NCBI GenBank assembly: GCA_011033025.1
Contig: WFMF01000299.1
Span: 62,001 to 126,000 of the forward strand
Reading direction: 5' to 3'
Source of the DNA: Beroe forskalii
Taxonomy: Eukaryota; Ctenophora; Nuda; Beroida; Beroidae
Length of the DNA: 64,000 nucleotides
This document shows, piece by piece, positions 45,308 through 57,053 of the stretch. The notes beneath the pieces are model-generated. The model saw only the letters and a list, made by a program, of their open reading frames with translations. It was not told the DNA's origin and did not search any database. The position numbers and the translations under genes are program-made. How positions within the stretch are numbered: the stretch's first letter is position 1; each line of letters starts with the position of its first letter.

Positions 45308-47250
45308 TAGGGTGCGCCCTTTTTTCAAAGTTTTTTAGGCACTTTGACTCGATTGTAGATCTCAGTGAGCTGATCACGAGGATATCAAGTTTTTTGAAAT
45401 TGGACAATGTCTTCCTTTGCCTCTGGGCGTTTTTCTGTTTCGTGACGTCACATCACGTGACCTGTCACGTGATCCGCCTGCTAGTACTTTGTGCGCGCTC
45501 TGATTCCGCGCGCGCAATTGTAATTCTATGCGCGTTCGCGGATTTGAGTTGTATGTGTCAATTCTGTGCTATCTATGACATTGGCAAGACTTATTTTAGT
45601 TTATTGAATAATGGATTTTCTGATACCAATCTATGATAGACGCAGATAGCAAATAATTTAAGGATCAGCAAGTCTTGCCAGTGCCATTTTCAAGCTGATA
45701 ATTGCAATTTCTTGGAAAATGGAAGCTTAAGTTTATACATTGACAGCTGAGAAATACATTAGTACTATACAGGTTTAAAATTGTAAATTCCAATCAGGAT
45801 TCACGGTGCATGTGACTGCTGAGTGTCCCCAGCCAGATCACATGACAAAGCAGAGGACACTCTCAGTCTACCTCAACCAATGATCGAGCAGAACAAGGTT
45901 CACGTGACTGATTAAGGAGGAAACAAGCAGTATAGCTCTTTGACCATGAAGAAATGCTGTGAAAGGTGACCTAGTTTGTTATATTTTAACGAGTAAGCCC
46001 TCTAGCTAATTCTATTCCATCATTCGGCAGTCTTGATCCCTAGATTTGTGAAATGTGAAACTAGATCTGTGAAATGTGAAAAATCCGTTTTATTGTTTTG
46101 TACTTTTTAATCATGAGTTATGGAAGTATGCAGGTATTATTGTTCCCGCAGTTTCTAAAATTAGCAAGTATAACTCCATGCTCCTTGGGTAAAAGTAATA
46201 AGGTACCATGATTTGTGAAATATTTAGCCGGGGACTGGACCAACGATCTCTAACTCAATATCAAATCATCATTGCATAACGCTTACGTAAAATGGCCTTA
46301 TTAAAGTCAGGAAATTATGAATGCCGAAAGTATGGACAAGAACAGATGGGACCCGGTACCAGAAGGTACCATGATACCAGAATTGCAGAATGGCAAGAGC
46401 CAGCAATCAAAGGTGGTACTCACGGAACAGCTCGAAACACGCCACACAGAGCATGACAATTTCAGTCATGAAGGGACTATGTCCGGCGCTGCCAGACCCC
46501 CTGGGTCTGATAAAGTCGGACAAAGCGTATTCAAAACGACTAAATGTCGCTCAGAATCATGGGAATCGAGGTCCAATCCCATCGTAAGGGATTAGACCTG
46601 CCCTTCTGCTGTCCGAGATCGCGAATTCGTACTTTTCTGATGTAGATGATTGGGAAACGGCCAAGATAACGGTACGAAAGTTCCTCAGGATTGTGAACCG
46701 TCGCTCAAAATCTGGGCACCATGGAATTTCTGATACCAATCTACTAATCTACGATAGATGCAGATAACTGATAATTTTAGATTCAGCAAGACTTGTCAGC
46801 TCCATTTTCAAGCTGATAATTGCGATTACGGCAGTCTTGAACTTCCCCGACATCACCGGCTGGCCGACCGGCCAGGCGGCCGGCTAGCCGATGAGCTAGC
46901 CGGCTTGCAGGTCGGCTAGCCGACCGGCTTGCCAGTGCAACTGCGATTACTTTAAAAATGGAAGCTTAAGTTTATACATCGAGAGCCAAGAAATACATTA
47001 GTACTATACAAGGTTAAAATTGTACATCCCAATCAGGAGTCAGGGTGCATGTGAATGCCGAGTGTCCCCAGTCAGATCACATGACAAAGCGAGGGACACT
47101 CTCCATCAACCAATGATCGTGTAGACCAAGGTTCACGTGACTGATAGAGAAGGAGGAGGAGGAGGAAGCAAGCAGTATCTCTTTGACCATGAAAAGATCG
47201 GGGGACGGACATTTCATTTCGCGACACTTCATCTCACGACATTTCATCTC
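45308..47250 (+). repeat. left arm of the foldback element
   Basis: Contains two direct copies of a ~450-bp module (about 45630-45960 and 46735-47180; words AAATACATTAGTACTATACA and CAAGGTTCACGTGACTGAT). The second is interrupted by a GGCTAGCCGG-rich patch at 46856-46940. An open stretch at 46317-46595 (SQQSKVVLTEQLETR) is also open in the opposite arm, which follows from the DNA identity of the arms. Confidence 0.85.
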
Positions 47251-48569
47251 CGACACTTCATTTCAAAGTACGACATTTCATCTCGTACTGTAAATTGATT
47301 TTATCCTGAAGTACGAAACTTCATCCAGGGTACGACACTTCATCTCAGACTGCGACACTTCATCTCTGGCGGGTACGACACTTGATCTCAACGTACAAAA
47401 CTTCTTCTCAGACAGCGACACTTCATCTCAAGGAACGAGACTTCACCTTAGTGTACGACCCTTCATATCAGGGTACGATATTTTATCTCTAGGTACGACA
47501 CTTCATCTTAGACTGCGACATTTCATCTTAATTCGGAACAACACTTCATCTCAGGGTCGACACTTCATCTCGGGGTACGACACTTCATCTCAGACTGTGA
47601 CATTTGATCTCAGATTGGGACGTTTCATCTCTGGGAAGTGTCGTACCCTGAGATGAAGTGTCGCAGTCAAATATGATGTATTCTACCCGCCAGAGATGAA
47701 GTGTCGCAGTCTGATATGGAGTGTCGTACCAAGAGATGAAATTTCGTACCCTGAGATGAAGTGTCGTACCCTTAGATGAAATGTCGCAGCCTGAGATGAA
47801 GTTTCCTACCCTGTGTTGAAGGGTTGTACCAGCTGAGATTAGATGTCGTACCTTGAGATGAAGACGTGTCGTAATCTGAGATGAAGTGTCGTACCCTGAG
47901 ATGAAGTGTCGTACCCAGAAATGAAGTGTCGCAGTCAGAGATGAAGTGTCGTACCCTGAGATGAAATGTCGTAGTCTGAGATGAAGTGTCGTACCCAGAG
48001 ATGAGATGTCATACCTTGAGATGAAGACGTGTCGTAACCTGAGATGAAGTGTCGTACCCTGAGATGAAGTGTCGTACACAGAAATGAAGTGTCGCAATCA
48101 TAGATGAAGTTTCGTACCCTGAGAGTGAGATGAAATGTCGTAGTCTGAGATGAAGTGTCGTACCCAGAGATGAGATGTCGTACCTTGAGATGAAGGCGTG
48201 TCGTAACCTGAGATGAAGTGTCGTACCCTGAGATGAAGTGTTGTACCTTGAGATTAATTAAGTGTCGTACCCAGACATAAAGTGCCGTACCCAGAGATGA
48301 AGATTGAAGTGTCGCAGTCTGAGATGAAGTGTCGTATCCTAAGATGAAGTGTTGAACAATGAGATGAAATGTTGAACCCTGAGATGAAGTGTTGAACCCT
48401 GAGATGAAGTATCGTACCAAGAGATGAAGTGTCGTACATTGAGATAAAGTGTCGTAGTCTGAGACGATGTGTCGCAGTCTGAGACGATGTGTCGCAGTCT
48501 GAGATGAAGTGTCGTATCCAGAGATGACATGTCGTAGTCTGAGACGATGTGTCGTACCCAGACCCTGAG
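47251..48569. repeat. core of the foldback element: inverted ~20-bp repeats
   Basis: Tandem GTACGACACTTCATCTCAG units run forward to about 47636, then the same unit in reverse (CTGAGATGAAGTGTCGTAC) to the end of the core. The forward block continues a little into the left arm (from about 47215) and the reverse block into the right. The element is therefore inverted at repeat-unit scale as well as arm scale. Some units vary to TTGAAC or GACGATGTG. Confidence 0.88.
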
Positions 48570-50837
48570 ATGATGTGTCGTACCCTGAGATGAAGTGTCG
48601 CGAGATGAAATGTCCGTTCCCCGATCTTTTCATAATATGGTCAAAGAGATACTGCTTGCTTCCTCATCCTTCTCTATCAGTCACTTGAACCTTGTTCTGC
48701 TCGATCATTGGTTGAGAGAGAGTGTCCCTCGCTTTGTCATGTGATCTGACTGGGGACACTCGGCATTCACATGCACCCTGACTCTTGATTGGGATGTACA
48801 ATTTTAACCTTGTACAGTACTAATGTACTTCTTGGCTCTCGATGTATAAACTTAAGCTTCCATTTTTAAAAGTAATCGCAATTATGAGCTTGAAAATTGC
48901 ACTGGCAAGCCGGTCAGCTAGCCGACCAGCCGACTGACTAGCCGGTCGGCTAGCCGACCTGCTAGCCGGCTGGCTCACCGGCTAGCTGTCTGCCTGGCTG
49001 GTCGGCTAGCCGGACGGCCAGCCGGTGATGTCGGGGAAGTTCAAGACTGCCGTTATCGCAATTATCAGCTTGAAAATGGCACTTGCAAGACTTGCTGATT
49101 CTAAAATAATTTGTTATCTGCGTCTATCGTAGATAAGTAGATCGGTATCAGAAAATTCCATGGTGCCCAGATTTTGAGGTGACGGTTCACAATCCAGAGG
49201 AACTTTCATACCGTTATCTTGGCCGTTTCCCAATCATCTACATCAGAAGAATTTGCGATCTCGGACAACAGAAGTACTGGTCTAATCCCTGACAATGGGA
49301 TTAGACCTCGATTCCCATGATTCCGAGCGACATTCCGTCGGACGTTTTCACTTTCAGACCCAGGGGGTCTGGCAGCGCCAGACATAATCCCTTCATGACT
49401 GAAATTATCATACTCTGTTTGGCGTGTTTCCAGCTGTTCCGTGAGTACCACCTTTGATTGCTGGCTCTTGCCAGTCTGCATTCACCTACGGATACGTTCA
49501 CATGAGCCAATTGATCCGGAGGGATCAATCACCACGGCTCATGTTCTCTTCTCCTCGGAGAAACCCCTCACTGGCACCCTTATCGAGTATGCGACTTTTT
49601 ACCCCCCGACTTTTTATCCCCCGACCTTTTACCACCCTAAGGATCATGTGCGACTTTTTACCCCCCATCTTTTTATCCCCCATTGGTATAGAAATGGAAA
49701 GTGTTTAATATAAGCAATTCCAATTCCACGAAGTCTGTCAGCTTGAGGGAGAGTGTACTCTGAGACCAGCTTCTGGATCTGTTCGTTCTTCTTCTCTCTG
49801 GTAGAGTGGGCGAAGGAATTTCCTCCCTGGATGTCGTGTATGGTAGCTGTTGTGTGTCTACTGCCTCTCTAAGGACTCTAGAGAGTTTCCAGAATGAGGG
49901 ATGCTTTGGCGGCTTGGGTGAGGGGCATATTCTGGTATCATGGTATAACCTTATTACTTATACCCAAGGGGCATGGAGTTATACTTGTTAATTTTAGAAT
50001 CTGCGGGAACAATAATTCCTGCAAACTTCCATAACTCATGCAGATTAAAAAAGTACAAAACAATAAAACGGACTTTTTTGTGTTTCACATTTCACAGATC
50101 TAGGGATCAAGACTGCCGAATGATGGAATAGAATTAGCTAGAGGGCTTACTCGTTAAAATATAACAAACTAGGTCACCGTTCACTGGATTTCTTCATGGT
50201 CAAAGAGATACTGCTTGCTTACTCCTCAATCAGTCACGTGAACCTTTTTCTGCTCGATCATTGGTTAAGGTAGACTGAGAGTGTCCTCTGCTTTGTCATG
50301 TGATCTGGCTGGTCACACTCAGCTGCAGCAGTCACATGCACCGTGAATCCTGATTGGAATGTACAATTTTAACCCTGTATAGTACTAATGTATTTCTCAG
50401 CTGTCAATGTATAAACTTAAGCTTCCATTTTCCAAGAAATCGTAATTATCAGCTTGAAAATGGCACTGGCAAGACTTGCTGATTCTTAAATTATTTGCTA
50501 TCTGCGTCTATCATAGATTGGTATCAGAAAATCCATTATTCAATAAACTAAAGTAAGTCTTGCCAATGTCATAGATAGCACAGAATTGACACAGACAACT
50601 CAGATCCGCGAACGCGCATAGAATTACAATTGCGCGCGCGGAATCAGAGCGCGCACAAAGTACTAGCAGGCGGATCACGTGACAGGTCACGTGATGTGAC
50701 GTCACGAAACGAAAACGCCCAGAGGCAAAGGAAGACATTGTCCAATTTCAAAAAACTTGATATCCTCGTGATCAGCTCACTGAGATCTACAATCGAGTCA
50801 AAGTGCCTAAAAAACTTTGAAAAAAGGGCGCACCCTA
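48570..50837 (-). repeat. right arm of the foldback element
   Basis: Inverted copy of the left arm with the same modules in reverse order, including the GGCTAGCCGG patch at about 48910-49025. It is longer than the left arm by insertions, notably near 49480-49990 (with repeated GACTTTTTA(C/T)CCCCC words). Confidence 0.85.
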
Positions 50838-52520
50838 CTGGAGTCTAGTGGAGGCTGTGTGGAGCCTAGTGAGGGCTGTGTGGAGCCTAAAGGTGGCTGT
50901 GTGGAGCCTATTGGAGGCTGTGTGGAGCCTATTGGAGGCTGTGTGGAGCCTAGTGGAGGCTGTCTGTAGCCTAGTGGAGGCTGCTGGAGGCTGTGTGGAG
51001 CCTAGTGGAGGCTGTGTGGAGCCTAGAGGCGGCTGTGTGGAGCCTATTGGAGGCTGTGTGGAGCCAAGTGGAGGCTGTCTGGAGACTGGCGGAGACTAGT
51101 GGAGCCAAGTGGAGGCTGTCTGGAGCCTAGTGGAGGCTGTCTGGAGTCTAGTGGAGGCTGTGTGGAGCCTAGTGAGGGCTGTGTGGAGCCTAGAGGCGGC
51201 TGTGTGGAGCCTATTGGAGGCTGTGTGGAGCCTAGTGGAGGCTGTCTGGAGCAGTGGGGGCTGTCTGGAGCCTAGTGGAGGCTGTCTGGAGTCTAGTGGA
51301 GGCTGTGTGGAGCATAGTGGAGGCGGAGTGGCGCATAGTGGAGGCTGGCTGGAGACTGGCGGAGACTAGTGGAGGCTGTGTGGAGCCTAGTGAAGGCCGA
51401 GTGGAGGCTGCCTGGAGCCAGTGAAAGATGTGTTGAGCCTAGTGGAGGCTGTGTGGAGCCTAGAGGCGGCTGTGTGGAGCCTATTGGAGGCTGTGTGGAG
51501 CCAAGTGGAGGCTGTCTGGAGCCTATTGGAGGCTGTGTGGAGCCAAGTGGAGGCTGTCTGGAGCCTAGTGGAGGCTGTCTGGAGTCTAGTGGAGGCTGTG
51601 TGGAGCCTAGTGAGGGCTGTGTGGAGCCTAAAGGTGGCTGTGTGGAGCCTATTGGAGGCTGTGTGGAGCCTAGTGGAGGCTGTCTGTAGCCTAGTGGAGG
51701 CTGCTGGAGGCTGTGTGGAGCCTATTGGAGGCTGTGTGGAGCCTAGTGGAGGCTGTCTGGAGCAGTGGGGGCTGTCTGGAGCCTAGTGGAGGCTGTGTGG
51801 AGTCTATTGGAGGCTGTGGAGCATAGTGGAGGCTGTGGGAGCTAGTGGAGGCTGGCTGGAGACTGGCGGAGACTAGTGGAGGCTGTGTGGAGCCTAGTGA
51901 AGGCCGAGTGGCGCTGCCTGGAGCCAGTGAAAGATGTGTTGAGCCTAGTGGAGGCTGTGTGGAGCCTAGAGGCGGCTGTGTGGAGCCTATTGGAGGCTGT
52001 GTGAAGCCAAGTGGAGGCTGTCTGGAGCCTAGTGGAGGCTGTCTGGAGTCTAGTGGAGGCTGTCTGGAGCCTAGTGAGGGCTGCGTGGAGCCTAAAGGTG
52101 GCTGTGTGGAGCCTATTGGAGGCTGTGTGGAGCCTAGTGGAGGCTGTCTGTAGCCTAGTGGAGGCTGCTGGAGGCTGTGTGGAGCCTAGTGGAGGCTGTG
52201 TGGAGCCTAGAGGCGGCTGAGTGGAGCCTATTGGAGGCTGTGTGGAGCCTAGTGGAAACTGTCTGGAGCAGTGGGGGCTATCTGGACTCTGGAGCCTAGT
52301 GGAGGCTGTCTGGAGTCTAGTGGAGGCTGTGTGGAGCATAGTGGAGGCGGAGTGGCGCTTAGTGGAGGCTGAGTGGAGCCTAGTGGAGGCTGCTTGGAGC
52401 CTGGTAGAGGCTGGGTGGAGCCTAGTGGTGGCTGTGTGGAGCCTAGTGGAGGCTGAGTGGTGCCTAGTGGCGGCTGAGTGGTGCCCAGTGGAGGATTGTT
52501 GGAGCTATCTGAAAGTTTGA
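50838..52520. repeat. 21-bp minisatellite, right block
   Basis: Continuation of the left block in the same orientation. Higher-order blocks of about 250-350 bp recur (for example GAAAGATGTGTTGAGCC at about 51423 and 51929), so segments of many units were duplicated together. Confidence 0.9.
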
Positions 52521-53302
52521 ATCTATAAATTGTTTTTCAAATTACTAAATATTTGCACATTTTATCAGTTTCAGCTAATTGATTAAGGCTCCAGTGAGCC
52601 TCCGTATAGCCTCCACTAGCCTCCATTAGGCTCCATATGAAAGCTTTAGCCTCCACGAAAATGTTATGTTTCAGTGGAGGCTAAAGGAGGATTATTCTTC
52701 AGTGGAGGCTAAATCAAAATTTTAGCCTTCATGGAGGTCGAGTGGAGGCTAATGGAAGCTAGTGGGCGCTTATAAGCCACAAAAGTGGAGGCTTTTTTTG
52801 AAAATTAGACTATTGCAACCATTAGCCTCAATGGAGGCAAATTTTTTCCCTCTCCAATTTCGTTTTTGTTTTACAAAAAGGCAAATGAGAGGGTTAGCAG
52901 AGATCGTGTGTACTGTATTTTGAGAGGATTGGGTCGACAAAAGTTAGGACGATGTGTATACTACCTTTATCCGTACTGTTAATTCTGAAAAGGACCCGGA
53001 AAATTTGAGGGAGATATGTCCTCAAGTTTTGAGGGAGATGTCCACAAATTTGAGGGAGATGTCCACATATTGAGGGAGATTTCGTCAACAATGGTACCAT
53101 CAGGTGGAGTCGCATAGCAACCTTAATTGCACGCGCAGTTGCACGCAATTCACTCCCCAAGATCAAAATGGATGTATATATCGACCAGTTTTGTGCGCGG
53201 CGCTGCAGCTCAACATAATGCCGAATGTGTGGTGCGCGCAACTTACCCTTACTAGGGGCGCTTGCGCCACTTTCCGTGCACTCTGTGCGTGAAACCATGG
53301 TT
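52521..53302. other. intergenic, decayed repeats
   Basis: Diverged GTGGAGGCTAA relatives of the 21-bp repeat lie at 52590-52830. Four copies of a ~22-bp word TTGAGGGAGATGTCCACA lie at about 53005-53085. No gene was recognised. Confidence 0.5.
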
Positions 53303-53429
53303 CTGGTTAGGGCAACGCGGAGGTTAAGCTTTAGCTAGCTGATCAAATTGTTAGCTAAAATTTAACTTAAATTTTAGCGAACAATTTGATCGGGTAGCTA
53401 AAGCTTAACCTCTGAGTTGCCCTAACCAG
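53303..53429. mobile_element. 127-bp foldback MITE
   Basis: Ends CTGGTTAGGGCAAC in inverted orientation with arms of about 61 bp (a handful of mismatches) around a 4-base centre. No target duplication is obvious. Confidence 0.75.
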
Positions 53430-54330
53430 TAAAAGAATTGTTAAGTAAAAGAATTGTTTCATTAATCTCCATTTTCAATAAATACAATCACACTCGGACA
53501 CAAAAATACGAATGTAAACGCTAGGAAGCTACAGCATATGGCCTGTAGCTAGACAAGCTATTAACAGTAGGTAATAAGATCTCTGTCATTATATTATCAT
53601 AATTATAACCAAAACCATGGTTTCGCGCTCCAAGTGCACATTTTACCAATGTTTGAAAAACGAGAAATTTTAAACAATTTGTGGAGGAAAAACAAATTAA
53701 CACATTTTGAAAAAATGATGGAATTGAATCATCAATGCACGTGCAACCTTTATTTTTAAATGGGAGAGGGAAATTTAAGTGCTTGCCGAAGTTGGAGAAA
53801 ACGAGCGCAATTCTTGTTTACATTACCCTACACTCAGCTTCCGGCCCCATGGATACTAATGCAGGCTAATTTTGGTCATGTTCCTGTGGTACCATTATGC
53901 GGAAGACACGTTATCTGATGAACTGGTAAAAGATAAGTAGATAGTAGATACATGTACCCATTATAAACATCTCTTTTCTCGAACGAAAAGGTTCTCGAAA
54001 TTTCTAACCCTGGTCCTTCAGCCATAGGATACATTTTTGTAAACAGTATGGTGCTTGGAGAGGGAAGGTGCAGGCGTAAAGCCTCGAAGGGGAAGGTCTG
54101 AATGGAAATTAAGCATTGGATATCGATTAAGCTCCTTTGAAAACCATTATGCACACGTCCTGTATGTACTGTGGACAAGAAATCAGAAATTACAAAATTT
54201 TTGGGTTATTTTTGGCAAACTTTGGCAAATTTTGGCAAACTTAGGCAAACTATGGCAAACTTTGGCAAACACTTTTTTGGCAAACTCCAAAAAAAGTGGA
54301 ACCTTTTCCCTCCCCCCCCCCCCCCCCATA
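53430..54330. other. intergenic with TTGGCAAAC repeat
   Basis: Only AT-rich sequence, plus a (T)TTGGCAAA tandem at 54205-54290 shared with 42890-42950 and a C-run at about 54313-54327. Confidence 0.45.
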
Positions 54331-55063
54331 TTGGCAGAACATCAAGTTCACATGATTTGTCAGATAGTTCTTGGGCCAGTCCTAATAGTTCATCAATAGA
54401 GACTTCTCGAAAATTTGCAAACTTGACATTTTCCTGTTGACCTTTTCTATCCTTGCTAGGATCTGAACATTCAAAATCTGCTGCTTCTTTCTCTATATTA
54501 GAGTAGATGTCTTTGATCTTTTGGTCAAAATATGTTTTGAAATTTTCAGCTAAAAGCTCATCATTGCTGCAGTGTGGTAGCTTGTTTGTACCATATTCCT
54601 TGTCCAAGAGATGATTCAGAACTCTATATGTAGCTTTCTGGTCTCCTCTACTGGAGCTCAATTTTTCATTGAAGTAAAGGTTCCTTTCCTTATTTATTAT
54701 GATGGCCTTGTCTACACATTTTTCATTGTAAATTTCTCGGGCTTCTTGATCTTCCTTATTTTTGTAGAATTTTCTTTGGGCTTTTTTCATGTCTGTCCTG
54801 GCTCTTCTACATCTATTGTTCCACCAAGGAGATTGGTTGATTTTAAAATCCCGGGATGTGTATGGCACATGTTTATCCAAAGCATCCTTTACAGTTTTTT
54901 GGTATAAAACAACAGCTTCATCAACAGATTTAGGTTCTGCCATGCTTAAGGAACAAAACAGGTCATGCCTAAATTCATCAACATCCATTTTCTTGAACTC
55001 CCGTATTTGTCTTGTCTCGATGTTCTTGACATTATTGATTGGAGGAGAAACAAATCTCATCAT
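54331..55063 (-). pseudogene. CR1-like LINE, endonuclease-to-RT linker
   Basis: The minus-strand open frame carries INQSPWWNNRCRRARTDMKK, RNLYFNEKLSSSRGDQKATY, then LDKEYGTNKLPHCSNDELL and SDKSCELDVLP. This is the spacer between endonuclease and reverse transcriptase in CR1-type elements (PWWN...RRAR, then a KSCELDxLP block just before the polymerase). It breaks at LP where a C-run and the TTGGCAAAC repeat begin. No catalytic motif is present. Confidence 0.75.
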
Positions 55064-55064
55064 T

Positions 55065-55436
55065 TTAATCCCTAGAACATACCTGGAAAGTTTCAGGACA
55101 ATTCTCCCCCCCCCCTGCCCCCTTAACAGATTCCGACACCGACTCTTTCACTGCCTTGCTGATGGTATCTACTGACTGGTCCTTACTCTTCACGAGGTCT
55201 GCCTGCATCTTGATAACTTGATCTTGTAGGTTGATCATACTCCTAGACAGCTCTTCATTGGAAGGCCTGATCAACTCTTTCTGCATCACGATGTGACTCC
55301 ATGCATCAGTGACCATTTTCGCAAGCACACCCTTTCTTTCACGATTGATGTACGACTGCAACTTTGATTTCACGTAAGTCTCGTCAGGCTCGAAGCACAG
55401 ACTGTGCCAATCGTCCTCATCATTTTCCCGATCCAT
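55065..55436 (-). pseudogene. LINE ORF1-like N-terminus
   Basis: A 123-codon minus-strand frame from ATG 55436: MDRENDEDDWHSLCFEPDET, then a helical coiled-coil-like stretch with LQDQVIKMQADLVKSKDQ, then a G-rich break. It lies directly upstream of the linker fragment in the same orientation, with the whole endonuclease missing between. This suggests an internally deleted copy. ORF1 identity is inferred from position and composition. Confidence 0.5.
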
Positions 55437-55899
55437 AACGAGGAAGCTTCACCCGCATTACAGGGTGAGGGACTTCGAACGGTCATTATACATTAATTTA
55501 ATATGTTCACTTGTATATTTCTCAAACTGGCAAACTCAACAAGTCGCGATAAGCAGCTAATTTGCAACGTATAAGAAAAGAGATAAGTGCAAATGATAAG
55601 AGATTAGTGCGAGTGATTTGAGTTTTTACATTATATTATGACTTTACCAGATTTATTTATTACTGTAATTTTAAATAAATAAACTGCTATAGCTATAAAT
55701 ATTAATTATTTGTTTGACAGTTTGACTAATCATTTGTTTGACTACTAACTTGCTGGCTTCAACACAGTATATAGCAATATCAGTCTTGCAGTTATATTTC
55801 AACTGATTCAGTGATTCCATCTATCTGTAACTGCCTATTTCTCAATTGTGACAACAAGACTAAACAAAATAGCAAGAGATGCTTTAGAAGTTAATTAAC
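55437..55899. other. intergenic or intronic, nothing recognised
   Basis: AT-rich sequence with short repeats (GATAAGAGATTAGTGC-like words, and TTTGTTTGAC words). Probably an intron of the minus-strand SH3 gene. Confidence 0.4.
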
Positions 55900-55992
55900 C
55901 TCAACTTGGTTCCTAAGCTCGACTTTCTCATTCTTCTTCACAGATACAGTGTTATGGCCTATAGCATCAAAGTCATGTAACACCAAGTACAC
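55900..55992 (-). CDS. SH3-domain gene, exon with first half of SH3
   Basis: On the minus strand, CCCCTTCCAG is followed by VYLVLHDFDAIGHNTVSV and KKNEKVELRNQVE, then a GAG|GTTAAT donor. Both ends are phase 0. The pattern ALYDFxAxxxxELSVKKxDxVEL is the RT-loop half of an SH3 domain (peptide-binding adaptor module), with LHDFDA matching LYDFDA. It joins in phase to the exon at 60828-60967. The second half of the SH3 fold was not found downstream. Confidence 0.6.
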
Positions 55993-56091
55993 CTGGAAGG
56001 GGATAATCATTTCAAAGTTCGACAGTACAAAGGTACAATAACTCAATAAAAGTATACGACAGGAACAAAATATAATCTCAACCTACTCACC

Positions 56092-56735
56092 CGAGGGGGG
56101 GGGGATCAGGGACTATTAGTGCAAGACACGAGGCTGGGTGGCTGGTGTTTGGGCCTAGGCGAAATCACTTAGTCCCCTGTACTAACTTTAGTCCACTGTA
56201 CTAACCTTTTGATCACCTTATGGTAAAATCATACTCACTTAGTCCAAATGACATAATATGTCATTTGGACTAAGTGAGTATGATTTTACCATAAGGTGAT
56301 CAAAAGGTTAGTACAGTGGACTATTTGGGCACTTTTTTGCCAAATGACATCATAATTTTGGGATGGATCCCCACAAGTAGTATGAAATTTCAGTTACAGT
56401 AGTAGTACATGGGACAAACTGCTCATTTTGGGATGGGTCCCTACAAAACATGACAAATTTCAGTTAGTACATGGGACAATCTGCAGCGTTTCATGCTCCT
56501 CTAGGGGTGGGTCCCTTCAAAAAGTGGAAAGCATCAGTTAGTACAAGGGACAATCTGCCAATTGGATAGGTTTCTATGTTAATATTGGGGTGAGTCTCTA
56601 CAAAATGATGTCAAATATCACTTAGTGCATGCTTACATGGGACTATCTGAAGGGGTGGTAGGTGGTATTTCAAAATTGGGCAAAAAGTCACTTGGTACCC
56701 CTCGTGTCTTGCACTTAATCCATGACCCTCCCCCG
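56092..56735. mobile_element. 644-bp MITE with perfect internal palindrome
   Basis: The inverted ends share AGTGCAAGACACGAGG behind a G-rich tip, and ACTCACC flanks both sides (56085-56091 and 56736-56742), a 7-bp target duplication. The interior holds diverged ~60-bp units with AGTACATGGGACAATCTG. It sits in the intron between the two exons of the minus-strand SH3 gene. Confidence 0.75.
56189..56323. repeat. perfect inverted repeat, 66-bp arms, 3-nt spacer
   Basis: The left arm starts TAGTCCACTGTACTAACC and ends CAAATGACAT. After AAT, the right arm is its exact reverse complement ending at 56323. No mismatch was found on reading. Confidence 0.96.
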
Positions 56736-57053
56736 ACTCACCTTCAGATTAAGTGAGGTAGTGCCGCTGCTAGTACGTTGTGCACAGTTTTGAGAAATGC
56801 AGCAATTTTGCAATGATTTTTTATTCAAAACTTTAAGATTATAATAAAATATGAAAAAATAAAATTTTCAATTTCATAATAATTTAAGGGTTATCCAAAA
56901 CGAAGATATGCACAGCAAGCTGTGCCAACATACTTTGGTCCCAGAAAATATAAAGCAATCAAAATATATGTATATAGAAAATCATATGGGGTATCCCCCC
57001 CCCCAACCAGACCCTACCCTAAAATTTTCAAATTTCAAATTAAAAAAAAGATT
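56736..57053. other. intronic or intergenic, nothing recognised
   Basis: AT-rich, with a C-run at about 56996-57004 next to the presumed 3' end of the LINE fragment. Confidence 0.4.

Larger units (their letters stand above)
45308..50837. mobile_element. 5.5-kb foldback element with 9-bp target duplication
   Basis: The left end TAGGGTGCGCCCTTTTTTC and the right end are exact inverted copies. CTGGAGTCT flanks both sides (45299-45307 and 50838-50846), and removing the element restores a continuous 21-bp array. The arms are about 1.9 kb (45308-47250) and 2.3 kb (48570-50837). No transposase was found. A 9-bp duplication with very long inverted ends is what Mutator-like and Foldback elements show, so that is the best family guess. 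Confidence 0.88.

Noticed and set aside
46317..46595. Frame SQQSKVVLTEQLETR conserved in both arms of the foldback element
   Set aside because: Conservation follows from arm identity at the DNA level. The ends of the frame are not conserved between arms, so a protein is not supported.
47585..48633. Minus-strand frames of 170 and 232 codons (LRHFISGYDTSS repeats)
   Set aside because: Read-through of the ~20-bp repeats in the foldback core; no domain and no unique sequence.
43827..52520. Many VEPSGGC and SLVEAVW open frames
   Set aside because: Products of the 21-bp minisatellite. Frames change at every indel and there is no common start.
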